This document shows, in pieces, positions 47,354 to 58,981 of a stretch of DNA of 64,000 nt (position 1 is its first letter; every line of letters begins with the position of its first letter). The position numbers and the translations under genes were made by a program. The notes beneath the pieces are model-generated. The model did not search any database and was not told the DNA's origin. It saw nothing but the letters and a program-made list of their open reading frames with translations. The DNA comes from Gigaspora margarita (Eukaryota; Glomeromycota; Glomeromycetes; Diversisporales; Gigasporaceae). The stretch spans positions 76,180 to 140,179 of the forward strand of contig WTPW01000633.1 in the NCBI GenBank assembly GCA_009809945.1. Direction: 5' to 3'.

Positions 47354-49271
47354 ATAATTTTCTTGTAAAATTATCATCATAGTAAGATTAGCTCTCTGAA
47401 ATTTATGATATCATATATATATTGCACCAAACTAGAAATTGATAAACCAATAATTATATTATCTAAAATTTGCTATAATTCAAGAACAATTAAATTGTTC
47501 TCTATTTCAACTAACTAACAATTGAATATTTATAAGATAAATTATTTTAAACTGCTATATTAATAAAAATAATTTTTTATTGTTTTATATATTTATATAG
47601 AGAACATACTTTGAAAATTAATATTCTCAAAAAAAATTTAATAGAGAACATCTTAAATTTTGTAAATGTTCTCTGATTAAAAGTGATGTTCTCATAAGAA
47701 TATGAGAACATAAGATTTCCAACACTGATGTGGATAGGTGTAGAGGTTGAGTTTCCTGGCAGGGTGACATAGTTAAATAGTGATAGAATTTTATATATAG
47801 TTATTTAAAAGTTTTGTATAGAGTTTTTTGATATGTCTACTAGACTTATAGGTCTAGTATTGGATAGATTGCCATTAAATATGGTTTTTTTTGAATATTG
47901 AAAAGATGTGTCCTTCCTTCTTTTGCTTGAATAAGGACTAGAAGAAGAGGCATCTGTTAAAGAGTGATGTAATAGCTTATATACAGTCTGAACCCATGCA
48001 TTTTAGCATTTCATAGCTAATTCCTAAGGGTCTACATGCTTTATTGTTGAGCAGTTGGCTAAGTGTGGATAGTATTTTCTCTTGACTAAAGTCTAATAGG
48101 ACTATGGTGTACCAGTTAGAGTCGATATAATGTTTAGGGCTATACTCTAGTTGCCACTTGGAGTTGAATAAACTTTGGTTGATCTTTTGGGGATAGTCCA
48201 GTTATCAAAGTATTGATGTATGTGTGCTTTAATGGAGGATGGATCAGTGATTATATCTTGATTTGTTTGGATATTGTCAAATCTAACTAGGCCCTTGTGT
48301 CGATCTAGAATACTATTGATTATGGAAATGGGTAGAGTGATAGTTTAGAGCATCTCTTTTGAATTAAATCCATAATTTGTTGTCCGATTTGTTTGATATT
48401 TTCAATATTGTGAGCATGGCAAAGTTTTTCCATTCTTTGTTGGCTATACCAATCCAACTAGGTAGCTGCTAGTAAGTATATGGTAGTAGTAGTATTTGGA
48501 GTTGGCAAGCTTGGTTCAGTGAACTAATACTTGCATTAATATGGTCAGGAATGTATGTGTTCTGATTTAGTGACTGTTTAGTCTTTTTGATAATCTTGCC
48601 CAGTTTCTTGAGACTTAAGTGTAAATGTGTAGCTGTTGGAGAGAATGTGAGCTACAGTGTATTTCTTGTTAGGGATGTGTTTGAGAGCAGCATTGTTAGT
48701 ACTAATTTGAATTTTATACCATATAGTTTCAAGAGATTTAGAAGTTTTAGTAGTTAGAGATGTATTGTGAGACTTGAGGTTTGAACTAACTTGGTTCATA
48801 AAGTTCTCTCATAGATTATTGTTCATAGCTTGTAGTAAAAGACTCTTCTATGTGTTTGAGTTTTGTAACTGGTTTTGCTATGGTAGAAATATGGAAAAGA
48901 CTACCAGAATATCAGGATCTTATAATTGCTTTGAGTGCATGTATAAGGGTTATCAGTTTTATAGAAAGTAAGATATGCTAATAGGCAATAGTAAGCCCAT
49001 ATGTAGTCAATTTGGTAGCCGTATCTCGAGCTTTGCTATGTGTTGTCCTGCTTCTGGGTGTGAATAGCTAGGTTGTACATATTGTAGTATGACAGAAATT
49101 GAAGAAGTTTATATTTAATAGTGCTTGAGTAAATATTGTCTGTAGTAGCATTAAAGTCTCTATAACTATAGGGAGTAGGTTGAGTAGTATAGCCTGTTGT
49201 ATCTATTTGATGATTATGTTTTGTGTATCAAACTGTATGAAGGGGTTGTTACCCAGTAGATATGTGAAAAG

Positions 49272-51074
49272 TAGTGCTCCTACAGACCGGACTTGAACCG
49301 GACTTTAGTCAAGTCTAAGTCTGGTCTGATTTTCAGACCAGACTCAGACTTTTATATTCAGACTTTTTAGTCAAGTCTGAGTCTGGTCTGGGTCTGGTCC
49401 GAAGTCTGCAGACTGGTTTGAGTCTGAATATATTATATGTATTTTTTGGCGCTGAACAAGTTTCCTTAGTGCATTTTGTTAGAATAAATTAGTATAATTT
49501 TATAAATCATAAGATTTTATAGAATTTTATTAATAAAATTTTATAAAATCTTATAATTCGCAAATATTTATTAATTAATTNTAACAAAATGCACTAAGTA
49601 AACTTGTTCAGCACCTAAACATGCATCAAAAGGCTATTTTGTTTTTATTTTATTTGAAATTTAGAGATTTGATGCACAATTTTGGATTTTTAATCAAAAA
49701 AGACAAAAATTACATCTTATCTCCAAATTTCAAGTAAAATAAAAGCAACCCTGCCAATTTAATGTACATTTAGGTGCTGAACAAGTTTACTTAGTGCATT
49801 AAATTAGAAATAATTAGTAAANNNNNNNNNNNNNNNNNNNNNNNNNNNNNNNNNNNNNNNNNNNNNNNNNNNNNNNNNNNNNNNNNNNNNNNNNNNNNNN
49901 NNNNNNNNNNNNNNNNNNNNNNNNNNNNNNNNNNNNNNNNNNNNNNNNNNNNNNNNNNNNNNNNNNNNNNNNNNNNNNNNNNNNNNNNNNNNNNNNNNNN
50001 NNNNNNNNNNNNNNNNNNNNNNNNNNNNNNNNNNNNNNNNNNNNNNNNNNNNNNNNNNNNNNNNNNNNNNNNNNNNNNNNNNNNNNNNNNNNNNNNNNNN
50101 NNNNNNNNNNNNNNNNNNNNNNNNNNNNNNNNNNNNNNNNNNNNNNNNNNNNNNNNNNNNNNNNNNNNNNNNNNNNNNNNNNNNNNNNNNNNNNNNNNNN
50201 NNNNNNNNNNNNNNNNNNNNNNNNNNNNNNNNNNNNNNNNNNNNNNNNNNNNNNNNNNNNNNNNNNNNNNNNNNNNNNNNNNNNNNNNNNNNNNNNNNNN
50301 NNNNNNNNNNNNNNNNNNNNNNNNNNNNNNNNNNNNNNNNNNNNNNNNNNNNNNNNNNNNNNNNNNNNNNNNNNNNNNNNNNNNNNNNNNNNNNNNNNNN
50401 NNNNNNNNNNNNNNNNNNNNNNNNNNNNNNNNNNNNNNNNNNNNNNNNNNNNNNNNNNNNNNNNNNNNNNNNNNNNNNNNNNNNNNNNNNNNNNNNNNNN
50501 NNNNNNNNNNNNNNNNNNNNNNNNNNNNNNNNNNNNNNNNNNNNNNNNNNNNNNNNNNNNNNNNNNNNNNNNNNNNNNNNNNNNNNNNNNNNNNNNNNNN
50601 NNNNNNNNNNNNNNNNNNNNNNNNNNNNNNNNNNNNNNNNNNNNNNNNNNNNNNNNNNNNNNNNNNNNNNNNNNNNNNNNNNNNNNNNNNNNNNNNNNNN
50701 NNNNNNNNNNNNNNNNNNNNNNNNNNNNNNNNNNNNNNNNNNNNNNNNNNNNNNNNNNNNNNNNNNNNNNNNNNNNNNNNNNNNNNNNNNNNNNNNNNNN
50801 NNNNNNNNNNNNNNNNNTAATAAAATTCTATAAAATCTTATGATTCATAAAATTTTACTAATTTATTCTAACAAAATGCACTAAGTAAACTTGTTCAGCA
50901 CCAAAAAATACATATAAATATATTCGGACTCATACCAGTCTGCAGACTTCGGACCAGACCCGGACCGGACTCATAGTTGAGTCTGAGTCTGGTCTGAAGT
51001 CTGAAATTAGTAAAATTTAGAGTCTGAGTCTGGTCTGATCCCGGACTGGACCCAGACCAGACCTAGGAGCACTA
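49272..51074. mobile_element. hAT-like hairpin-array element, second copy (1803 bp, gapped)
   Basis: Same ends, GTCTGAGT arrays and A/B modules as 36215-38049. Flanked by GTGAAAAG (49264-49271) and GTGAAAAT (51075-51082), an 8-bp duplication with one mismatch. The centre is N. It interrupts the LINE endonuclease. Confidence 0.87.
49822..50817. other. Assembly gap (996 N)
   Basis: Lies within the palindromic array; the size fits the missing A/B modules. Confidence 0.95.
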
Positions 51075-51599
51075 GTGAAAATGATATAGAATTTAAAGTT
51101 ATTCTTAAAATATATATCGATAGCAATTGCATATTCTAGGTGGATCACTTTGTTGTATATATAAGGAGTTAAGTAGTTACTGATCATGATTGCAGTTTCA
51201 GCCTTTAATTCTTCCAGGCAGAACCAGAAGTATATATAGTGGGTGGTCTTGAATAGTTTGAATATTAGATATTTGTTGGATAGGGATAATTTGGTTTTAG
51301 TTAATCCAGTTATATGAATTTTATGCTTGAGGCAGTATTGTTCCCAGACTTATTTTTTGAGATCTTAATTAAACCCGTGGATGTTATAGATGCATATAGA
51401 TAAAAAAAGTAGGTTGCAAGTATTGGATTTAGCTTTTGTTGATATTGTAAATAGGGTTGCTAGCTGAGGGCTAAAAGAGATAGTATTTTCGTATTGTGGA
51501 AGTCAGTCATAATGTTTGTTATTTTATTAACTTGTATTTATTAGTGATGTTTCTGCTAGTGGAGAGTTTGGATTGGTGTTGACGGGTTAATCATCCATC

Positions 51600-53786
51600 A
51601 GTAAGCTGGAGTCAGAAATAGTAAATGACCTTCGAATGCCCTTCAAATGACCTTAAATAACCTCAAATGGCCCAATTTTATTATGAATTTTAGTCTGAAA
51701 TGACCTAGGTCATTTGAAAAAAGGCAAATGAATTTATTTTACTATCCCTGATTGGAGTTGGTATTGTTGGTTTCATTATTCATTGGGGAGTCAAAGCTGG
51801 TATTGTTGGATTTTTCAGGTGATTGTGGAATACTTGTGAATAATTGTATTGTGCTAGGTAAAGAGGGGCGTAGTTGTAGATTTGTACTAGATAGCAAAGG
51901 TAATTCCAGTATAAAGTCTAGAATACTACCTATCTTGAAGTACTGGCAAAGGGTTTTCATAGTTGGAATTATGTCCTGTTGTGTGGTAATTGGAAGCATT
52001 AGTTCTATGTCATGGTCATTGAAGAAGGTCTTTAGGTCTAAGAGGTTATCAGGTAATAGGAGTATTTGAGTCCCTGTCTGAAGTGAATTAGCTGTCACTT
52101 TTTTCAAAGAGTTTGTTGAATTTTGAATCCACTCATCTAGAAGCCATATAAAGTAGTAGTGTTTGTATAGTTCTTTAGTTGTCCCTACTAGTTGTTTGGA
52201 TGTTTGGATTGGAAAGAAACTGTAATCTTCTCAACCACTTGATTGAATAATGAGAGGACAGGCTTGTCAGTAGGATTGGCCTGCATAATATATTGGGGTA
52301 AGGGGATATTGATCTTGTAATATGGTGCTATTTGTTTGATGAATTTTTTAGCTTCTTGGTCATCTTTGATTGGAAATGTGAACTTGGTTTTGGTTCTAAT
52401 TTTACTGGTGTCCTGATAGAAGAAGTAGTCTGATACTAAAGTAATCATTTGACAGTAGTTTAAATTTGTAGAATTTTCTTATCTCTGTAACTATATCAGC
52501 TAGAGTTGTCATTGTTAGTACTGAATTGTATGGAAAGAAGCTTCTTACTCTATGATTAAGCTCTTGATAAGTTGTATGGAGGGCTGTTTTTTAGAGAGCA
52601 GATCAAAGTATATACTAAGGATTCTGTTCTCGATTTCATAGTCATTTGCTAATATTTTCTTATAGAAACCTACATAGAGTAGGGTGGATTTGTGTCTAAT
52701 TAGGAAGTATTCTAGTAATTTAGTTCTGAGGTCTTTTTAATGTTCTGAAAAGGAGGAAGTTTTGTAAAGTATGTATCTAGGAGTTCTTTAAAGTTGTAAA
52801 TCTTCCTCAAGGCATTAACTACTCTATGAGTGTGTGATTATCATTTGATGAGAAGTGAGAAAGGGAGGATGTCCAGTATTTTATCTGAAATATCTGCAGA
52901 ATATAGTAGAAGTATCAGTAGCCTTTCTTCTAGAGCTTTAGTGATCTTCTTTTTTATTTGTTTATGAGTCTTTTCTGACTTATATTTGATTTGCAAGAAA
53001 CCTCTTGAATATCAGATGAGCTCGTAGACTACCTTGGATAAGAGTTTGGAGTAGTTGGTGTTTGTGAGAAAATAGCTTATCAGCATCTTTTTGGACATTG
53101 AGTATATTGTGTTATGTGTTTGTTAGTTGGTTAGTATAAGGTTATTTTCTGTTTTGTAGGCTTCGAGTATATTGTCAAATAGTTCTATATTTTAACTAAT
53201 ATGCTAGTTTAGTTCTTGGGTTTTGGGTAAAGGTTATAAAAAATCTAGTGTTCTAGTAGACAAACTTGAGCTGAATAGCTTCAGGTATGAGAAGGCGAGT
53301 TGGTGTAGCTAAAAGCATATAGCTAGTAAATTTATAAATTCCTTCTGTGTATGAAAGTGCCTCAGCAATTGAGTCATATGACCATGTTTGGAGATCCACA
53401 GATGTGTTTGGCTCTTTTTTTTTTTCTAGTACTGTGAAGGCCTATTCTATGTACTCTGTAGGGAGAGCTATTTCAGGGATCTTAAAGTCCTCTTTTGCAA
53501 CTTGGCTGTATAACCTTTTACTATTTTCTAAAGTAATATTTGATACTGTTTTGGATGCCTTGTTTGGAAGTGCTGCTTGGGATAAAACAGTTTTAAACTG
53601 TTTTTTGCTTATCTTGGTAGCTGGTGGTGCAGATATCTGGATGAAAGTATAGTTGGTGCTAGAGACAATAGGTTGGGTGATTTGTTTAGTAGGAGTAGAT
53701 GGACATGCAGGGTGCTTGCAGGTAGAGCTACTTAGGATCTGTGTTCACAGTTGTGTTTTGTATAATTGGCTATTGCATGATTTCTT
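51600..53786 (-). pseudogene. LINE ORF1, main part
   Basis: Minus-strand frames at 53645-53260, 52448-52188 and 52107-51742 share polar, Ser/Thr/Asn-rich composition (KEDFKIPEIALPTEYIE, KFTFPIKDDQEAKKFIKQIA, LPITTQQDIIPTMKTLCQYF). They lie just upstream of the endonuclease, where LINE ORF1 is expected. I see no CCHC knuckle or RRM, so the RNA-binding role is assumed only from position. Stops and shifts separate the pieces. Confidence 0.6.
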
Positions 53787-53787
53787 T

Positions 53788-54367
53788 AAGGGAGCTGTCA
53801 TAAATCAGGTGATTTCCATCTATTAAGGGGCTACCCCCACCCACCCACACATGATACCTTATTAGCCAATCAAATTGACAAAAAATTTATATAAAAACTT
53901 TGATATTATGTAACTTCTAATCTACGAAACCATTTTAGATGATTTAACTACCAAAATGATCCTCTCAAAGAGAGGATCCTAACAAGCCCAAAACTATTAA
54001 AATCCAATTACTAGATCGTAAGATCAATCTAGATTTATATAATATTATATAGTATATTAAAATATTATATAATATTTATAGTAATACAAATCTATATNGA
54101 TATTACGATCTAGTNATTGGAATTTAATNANTTNAGATTTGNNAGAATCNTNTCTTTGAGAGGATCATTTTGGTAGTTAAATCATCTAAATTGGTCCAGT
54201 AGATCAAAAGTTATTTAATATTAAATTTATATATAAATTTATAATTTTAATTAAAAAATTTTTTATAATTTTGGCTGGAATTTGATAATCCCGGCCAGAA
54301 TTACACCTGATACATTGGCTAACCCACCCACCCACCAAAAAATCACCTGATTTCTGCCAGCTCCCTA
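53788..54367. mobile_element. Palindromic MITE (580 bp), AGGGAGCTG ends
   Basis: Ends AGGGAGCTGTCATAAATCAG and the inverse of AGGGAGCTGGCAGAAATCAG, with CCCACCCACCCAC stretches inside both. Inner arms (AACTACCAAAATGATCCTCT and inverse) extend the palindrome to the centre near 54060, where single Ns cluster. TA lies at both edges. Confidence 0.8.
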
Positions 54368-55540
54368 ATACTACTAGATTCATTATCAGTCTCTCTATCT
54401 ATAAAAGAGCTATATGAAATGAGGAAGGAAGTGTTTGGGCTTTTGTGCTTTGTATACAGTTCATTGTCTGCTTATAGAGCTATGTTTGTATTACATGATC
54501 ACAACTTGGGTTGTTTTGGATTGCTTTGCATTAAGGGTAGAGGATACATAGATCAATTTTTATATGATATGCATGGCAAATCAAGACCTTATATAGAGAA
54601 TAAAAATATGGCACTGATAAAAATTTTCGAGAACACAATTAATTTTTTTTAAAATTTTATATTTTTATAGAATAAAATATGCTTTTTCTAAAGATATAAA
54701 TTTTAATAAACAAATTATTTTAAAAAAGTATACTTGTATATATCATAAAGTTTGCTACAGTAGTCTCAAATTTGCTGGGGTTATATAAAATCGTTGATTT
54801 TGATTGGCTAGATCATATGATCATCATATGATTTTTGTAAACAAAAAATATCCAATCTCTAACTACATATTTCTCAGCGATTATCTAACCAAAATTAATG
54901 ATTTTACTACCATTAGAATCATAAATACCTATTCTACAACTTTTAAAATAAATTTTAAAATATCGTTCATAATAAAATTTTCTTTAATTTTTAAAAAAAT
55001 TTTTTGGCATCAAGATCATATGAAAAATAATCTATTTATTCTCTACTCTTAATGTTGAAGTACCATCTTCTTGTGCTATAAGATCAAACAGAATTAACTG
55101 GTCAGTTTTGTTGTGCTTGCAAACCAATGGGGCAAAAAGTTGACTAATTTAGCAACTTTTACTAGTTTGGTAATACTGGTAAAGAACAGATATTTGTCTG
55201 TATATTCAGGCGGAGTGGGAACAGAGAAGATAATGTTAAAGGTCAGTTTCAACTAGGCATTCATAATGATGTTAACAAATTCTTTGGTATGTTCTGTTTC
55301 AGAGCTAATAGGCTTTTCACTGAGTGGGTTTTCTTGAGCTGAGGCTGTTTGCAAGATTGAAATAGGAAGCTAAGAGAAAAGGAAAAGCTACTTGCTGCCA
55401 TGTTTGTTGGTAGTCTAAAAGGGTTTGTTATTAGGATTTTGGGTGTTTTTAGATAAAGCAAAAGTGGGCTTTGCTTTTGTACTATTTTTTATTCATTGGT
55501 TCTTAGAACCATCATTGCCGTATAGCGAAGAACCTAGTTT
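54368..55540 (-). pseudogene. LINE ORF1, N-terminal part
   Basis: Either side of the TTAA MITE the minus strand is coding-like: KAKPTFALSKNTQNPNNKPF (about 55425-55485), SEKPISSETEHTKEFVNI (about 55265-55320) and YTDKYLFFTSITKLVKVAKL (about 55150-55210). Position upstream of ORF1's main part suggests its beginning. Decayed. Confidence 0.5.
54531..55052. mobile_element. TTAA-bounded MITE, copy 3 (522 bp)
   Basis: TTAAGGGTAGAGGATACATA and the inverse of TTAAGAGTAGAGAATAAATA. It splits LINE ORF1 text. Confidence 0.75.
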
Positions 55541-55971
55541 TGTTAATTTCTTAGTTTTTTGACTCTTAACAGTTTTTTTGGCCAGTTATTCCAAATATTG
55601 TACCTTTTTTAGATCAATATTTGGGTGCTTGAAAAGTTTACTTAAGGGCTAAATATCACTTTACTTAATAAAATTTGAATATATTGTTGCAAAAGGTTTT
55701 TTCTCTTTTCTGTTTTTGGTAATAGAGATCTGTAGAAAAAGTTCTCAAGTTATTTGTATAATCATTAAGATCATACATATTATTGTTATAAGGAACAAAA
55801 ATTTTGAGTTTTGGCTATATTAGTTATTGAAAAAGCAGATGATGCATTAAAATCTCCTAGGATAATGGGATAGATATTGGATAATAAAGCTTGCTTAATC
55901 TATTGAATTGCAGCCTGTTGAGTATTATATCTATAGATTTGTTTTTTAGATAAAAGGTATATGGAGATATT

Positions 55972-56161
55972 AGGACCCTGAGCTATTGATAAATAGGTTA
56001 TAGAAAATCTAAAAAGGAAATTTGGTAGAAAATCACCAAATATTGCATTTTTAAATAGTAAATTTTGCAAATTTTGGTCAAAAATAAGCATTCTTGAGCC
56101 AAATTTTGTATAAAAATAAGCAATCTAGTCACTGACCTATCTATATATAGATCAGGGTCCT
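55972..56161. mobile_element. hAT-like MITE (190 bp), AGGACCC ends
   Basis: AGGACCCTGAGCTATTGATA and the inverse of AGGACCCTGATCTATATATA. Flanks GAGATATT (55964-55971) and GAGATAGT (56162-56169) form an 8-bp duplication with one mismatch. Inserted in the LINE endonuclease. Confidence 0.85.
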
Positions 56162-57187
56162 GAGATAGTTCTAAATTTAAAGTTATGTTTGAAATAAAGA
56201 TCAATTGCGATAGCTCCTTTAGGGTGACTTAACATTTTATAAACATGAGACTTAATAAAGTTGTATAGCATAATTGTAGTGCTCTTTGCAAAGTTGTCTA
56301 AGCTAGACCGTAAATAGGTTAAATAATTTGTATTAAAAATTTGTTAGATTTGTTGGATAAAACTTTGAACTTAGTAATACCAATAATGCATAGGCTATGT
56401 TGTAAACAGTATTCTTTTCAAAGTTGCTGCTTGGTATTTATATTGTGGCCCTAAATGTTGTGAGTAGCAAGATTAAGTTGTAGAGTATAGTTGTTGTTAG
56501 ATATATAGTTGTTAGTAGTTATTGTGTAGTTATTGTTTGCTATTTAGCTATTAGTAATTACTGATTCCTCTACTATTTCTAACTCTAAAAGACTCAAAAG
56601 AATATGCTAGTATAGTTTGAGAATAGGTATTTGCAGTTAGTAGGCTATTACTAGATAATGGAGTAATAGGAGGTATAGAATAAAATAAGTTATTAATAAA
56701 AGTTGGTAATTGAAAATTGTTATTATTGCTAGAGCACTAATTAGAACTAGTAGATAATTTGAGTTCAAGTTTGTAAAAAACATGTAAATCATCAAAAAAT
56801 GAAAAGAAGTATTTTAGCAAAAAGTCTTGATATAGTAGATAGACATGTGCCTCCATTAAGTAATAACTAATTCATAAATAAGGTTTTATAAAAATTCTAA
56901 TATATTGGTTGGCATAGTGCATAGGATAGTTTTTTTGAATATATTTTAAAAATAAACCTACAGTTTGTAGTGCAGGGAGGGTTTGTAATTTGTGATGATA
57001 AAGGAACTTGTTATAGCATGCTAGTGGATCATTTATTTTAGATATATCTAAGTATAAATTTGTAGAAGTTTCCTCTACCAAAGAGGTTGTATTTAAATCA
57101 GTACTAGTATTGTCAATGTCATCTGGTAGCAATTCATAATCTGGATAAATTGGCACTGAATTGTTGTTGATGTTAGAAAGTAATATC

Positions 57188-57657
57188 AGGACCCCGAAAT
57201 ATACATAGATAGGTTAGGTATTAGTTTGCTTATTTTTGGGAGTTTTTATGCAGATCTTTTCTATTTTTAGGGGATGGCTAAAGCCAGGTGCGTTTATATG
57301 TTTTTTGATTATTTAATTAAAATTAGGGTAAGGGTCAGTTAGGGGTTAGGGTTAGACCTGGTTTATAAGTAAAATTGTCTTCCTGACATTTTTTATTAAT
57401 GCTTCTAGACAGGTTTAGACACTCATTTCTTTATTTTTGGCATTTTTCACTTTTTTTCTTTGTTTTTGTCTCGTCGGGCTGATCCATAAAGATCAAATGC
57501 TACGATTTGATTGGCTTCCGATCACGTGAACGTACCTGGCTTTAGACGACCCTATTTTTAGTAATTTTTTGCTTATTTTTGAGGTTTTTTCTGTAGATCT
57601 TTCTATTTTAGTAATTTTATTATTAACCTGATCTGTCTATATATATTTTAGGGTCCT
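57188..57657. mobile_element. hAT-like MITE (470 bp), AGGACCC ends
   Basis: AGGACCCCGAAATATACATA and the inverse of AGGACCCTAAAATATATATA, with an exact 8-bp duplication GTAATATC (57180-57187 and 57658-57665). The interior holds a telomere-like tract GGTTAGGGTTAG (57341-57355). Confidence 0.92.
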
Positions 57658-57879
57658 GTAATATCTCAGAGGAAAATAATAATATGAATTCTGAGATATT
57701 TAGTATATTGTCTTTTATAGTACTCACTGTCAGTATTTAAATTTTGGATTCAAAATTACTTGCAAAATGCAAATAATATACAGGCTTTAATTGCACAAAC
57801 AATTAATTGATTGTACATAAGTGCATATGAAAAAATTTACTTGCACATATGTACATTAAAAAATTATTGAGTAAGTAAA

Positions 57880-58135
57880 TATGGTCTATGTTTTGCAAAA
57901 AGAGAAAAATTGACAAAAAAAAGATCTTTGAAAAATCAATTTTTATATTATAGATTTTATAATAAATCATAAGAAGTTGCAAATTTTAAAGAGCTATGCT
58001 ACAAAATTTATTAATACAATTACAATTGTGTCTTAAATAAAAATGATTCTGATTTTAATTTAAATTAATTTATATTAAAAAATTAATTTTGAAAAATTTG
58101 TCAATTTCTCTGTTTTTGCAAAACATAGCCCATAT
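57880..58135. mobile_element. MITE, about 256 bp, GG(T/G)CTATGTTTTGC ends
   Basis: Inverted arms of about 40 bp (CTATGTTTTGCAAAAA, AAATTGACAAA) agreeing at more than 90 percent. Flanks are AT-rich; the target duplication is unclear. Confidence 0.75.
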
Positions 58136-58248
58136 AGTAAAATCTTCAATTTGCAAATTATTAGTATTGTTTAACTAAAAGAGACTAACTCATCAACTAA
58201 ATTAGTGCAGATTAAAAGGTTAAACTATTAGCTAAATTAATACATATA

Positions 58249-58450
58249 CAGTTGTCCTCTCATATAATCATCTCCCATATAGTCACAAACTCTATATAAT
58301 TATGCCAAAATATAATACTGTTTATTTATATTAAAATACCTCTACATGGTTACAATTATATTATAATCAGTATTTTTTTAAAATTTGTTGGATGATTTTA
58401 AAAATAAAATTACTTTTTTACAATCATATTTTTTATGTGATAATAAATGT
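58249..58450. mobile_element. P2 MITE, left-end fragment
   Basis: CAGTTGTCCTCTCATATAAT after TA, then TCACAAACTCTATATAAT, AAATACCTCTACATGGTTAC and AAATTACTTTTTTACAATCA, parallel to 7578-7770. No right end was found before 60 kb. Confidence 0.75.
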
Positions 58451-58563
58451 TGTTCAGGAAAACAGAATAAACCTACTATAAAATTTTCATGCAAATTAGA
58501 TAACTTTTTATTAGTATTGTTTTTCATTTTACTTATCTATGAATATAATTAAAAGGGTGAATC

Positions 58564-58878
58564 TATTTGTTGCTAGCGGTGACAGTACTGGGTTTAAATT
58601 GACCAATCACATCACAGGATCAGGTGTAATATTTGTGTAATCTGAAAATGAAGATAATATTGAAATTTTTCAAAAATTCACAATAGCACAAGATTTTCCC
58701 TATGAAATTATCTTTTTTGTCTAATTAAAAAAATTCCTTGCAAATTTTACTATATAATACATTTTACCCCAACCCTAACTCAATGCTAATCCTAATCCTA
58801 ATGACAATTAACTTTAACATTTGTTTTGATTCCATAACATGATCTGCAATCTGGTGATGTCACCGCTAGCGACAACTA
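58564..58878. mobile_element. M-family MITE, 315 bp, TA target
   Basis: TATTTGTTGCTAGCGGTGACA and the inverse (TGTCACCGCTAGCGACAACTA is the right end, with one or two changes). The interior starts with CAGGATCAGGTGTAAT and includes CAACCCTAACTC and CTAATCCTAATCCTAATG. The outer 24 bp do not resemble the ends at 2214-2528 although the interior does. Confidence 0.85.
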
Positions 58879-58981
58879 GATTATTTCTAATTAAAAAATT
58901 TGTAATTTTTTTGTAAAACATAAAATAAAAAATTATTAATGAAATTTTAATTGATTTATATAAAAATTTTAAGGAGTTTGC

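Larger units (their letters stand above)
46319..47727. mobile_element. hAT-like MITE with GTTCTCA repeats (1.4 kb)
   Basis: Ends CAGTGTTGGAAA and the inverse of CAGTGTTGGAAAT. Flanks ATATGAAT and ATGTGGAT agree at six of eight bases, a worn 8-bp duplication. ATGTTCTCA or TGAGAACAT recurs near both ends (46349, 46379, 46401; 47621, 47644, 47666, 47690, 47701). It holds a pyrimidine-rich microsatellite and a TTAA-bounded MITE. Confidence 0.8.
45500..48400 (-). pseudogene. LINE reverse transcriptase, interrupted
   Basis: The minus-strand translation gives MSKAYDFVNLELLQKSLYRI (about 46185-46246), NGIDQEETITLLLWRIYYDP (RT block 4, about 46030-46090), then AYMDN (about 45895-45910), where active RTs have a YxDD motif; a shift follows. 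Text such as KSIFITKHITTTIQFCN lies near 45770-45830. N-terminal RT text lies at about 47740-48370. The MITE at 46319-47727 splits the two parts. RT copies LINE RNA at the nicked target. Not functional here. Confidence 0.85.
48600..51420 (-). pseudogene. LINE APE-type endonuclease, interrupted
   Basis: The start ICIYNIHGFN (about 51360-51400) and KTKLS (about 51290) fit the N-terminal Asn/Glu motifs of APE endonucleases. RDFNATTDNIY (about 49135-49165) fits the GDFN motif, and YQIDYIWAYY (about 48985-49015) the C-terminal region. The enzyme nicks the target to prime reverse transcription. The hAT-like element at 49272-51074 sits inside the domain. Stops and shifts are present. Confidence 0.8.
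39990..55540 (-). mobile_element. Long decayed LINE with APE endonuclease, RT and RNase H
   Basis: Minus-strand coding text runs in LINE order: ORF1 (55.5-51.6 kb), endonuclease, RT, then RNase H near 41 kb. It is broken by DNA elements at 54531-55052, 53788-54367, 49272-51074, 46319-47727 and 42526-45469. Without them it measures roughly 8.5 kb. A C-terminal RNase H after RT fits the Tad/I groups of LINEs found in fungi. Many frameshifts and stops; the 3' end near 39990 and the 5' end near 55540 are estimates, and no target duplication was found. Confidence 0.8.
55560..57780 (-). mobile_element. Second LINE fragment (ORF1 end and endonuclease)
   Basis: The minus strand shows an ORF1-like frame (56872-57156, YPDYELLPDDIDNTSTDLN) and then endonuclease text: IAIDLYFKHNFKF near 56165-56210, matching AIAIDIYFKNNFKF of the first LINE near 51090-51130, and ILGDFNASSAFS near 55835-55870, the GDFN motif. 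RT is absent. The fragment abuts the start of the first LINE, which may have inserted into it. Two AGGACCC-ended MITEs sit inside. Confidence 0.75.

Noticed and set aside
51752-52069. 105-codon plus-strand frame
   Set aside because: It is antisense to LINE ORF1 text, which has the better composition and position.
53347-53652. 101-codon plus-strand frame
   Set aside because: Antisense to LINE ORF1.
57335-57357. Chromosome end or internal telomere
   Set aside because: Only a few degenerate units, enclosed by a MITE with an exact target duplication.
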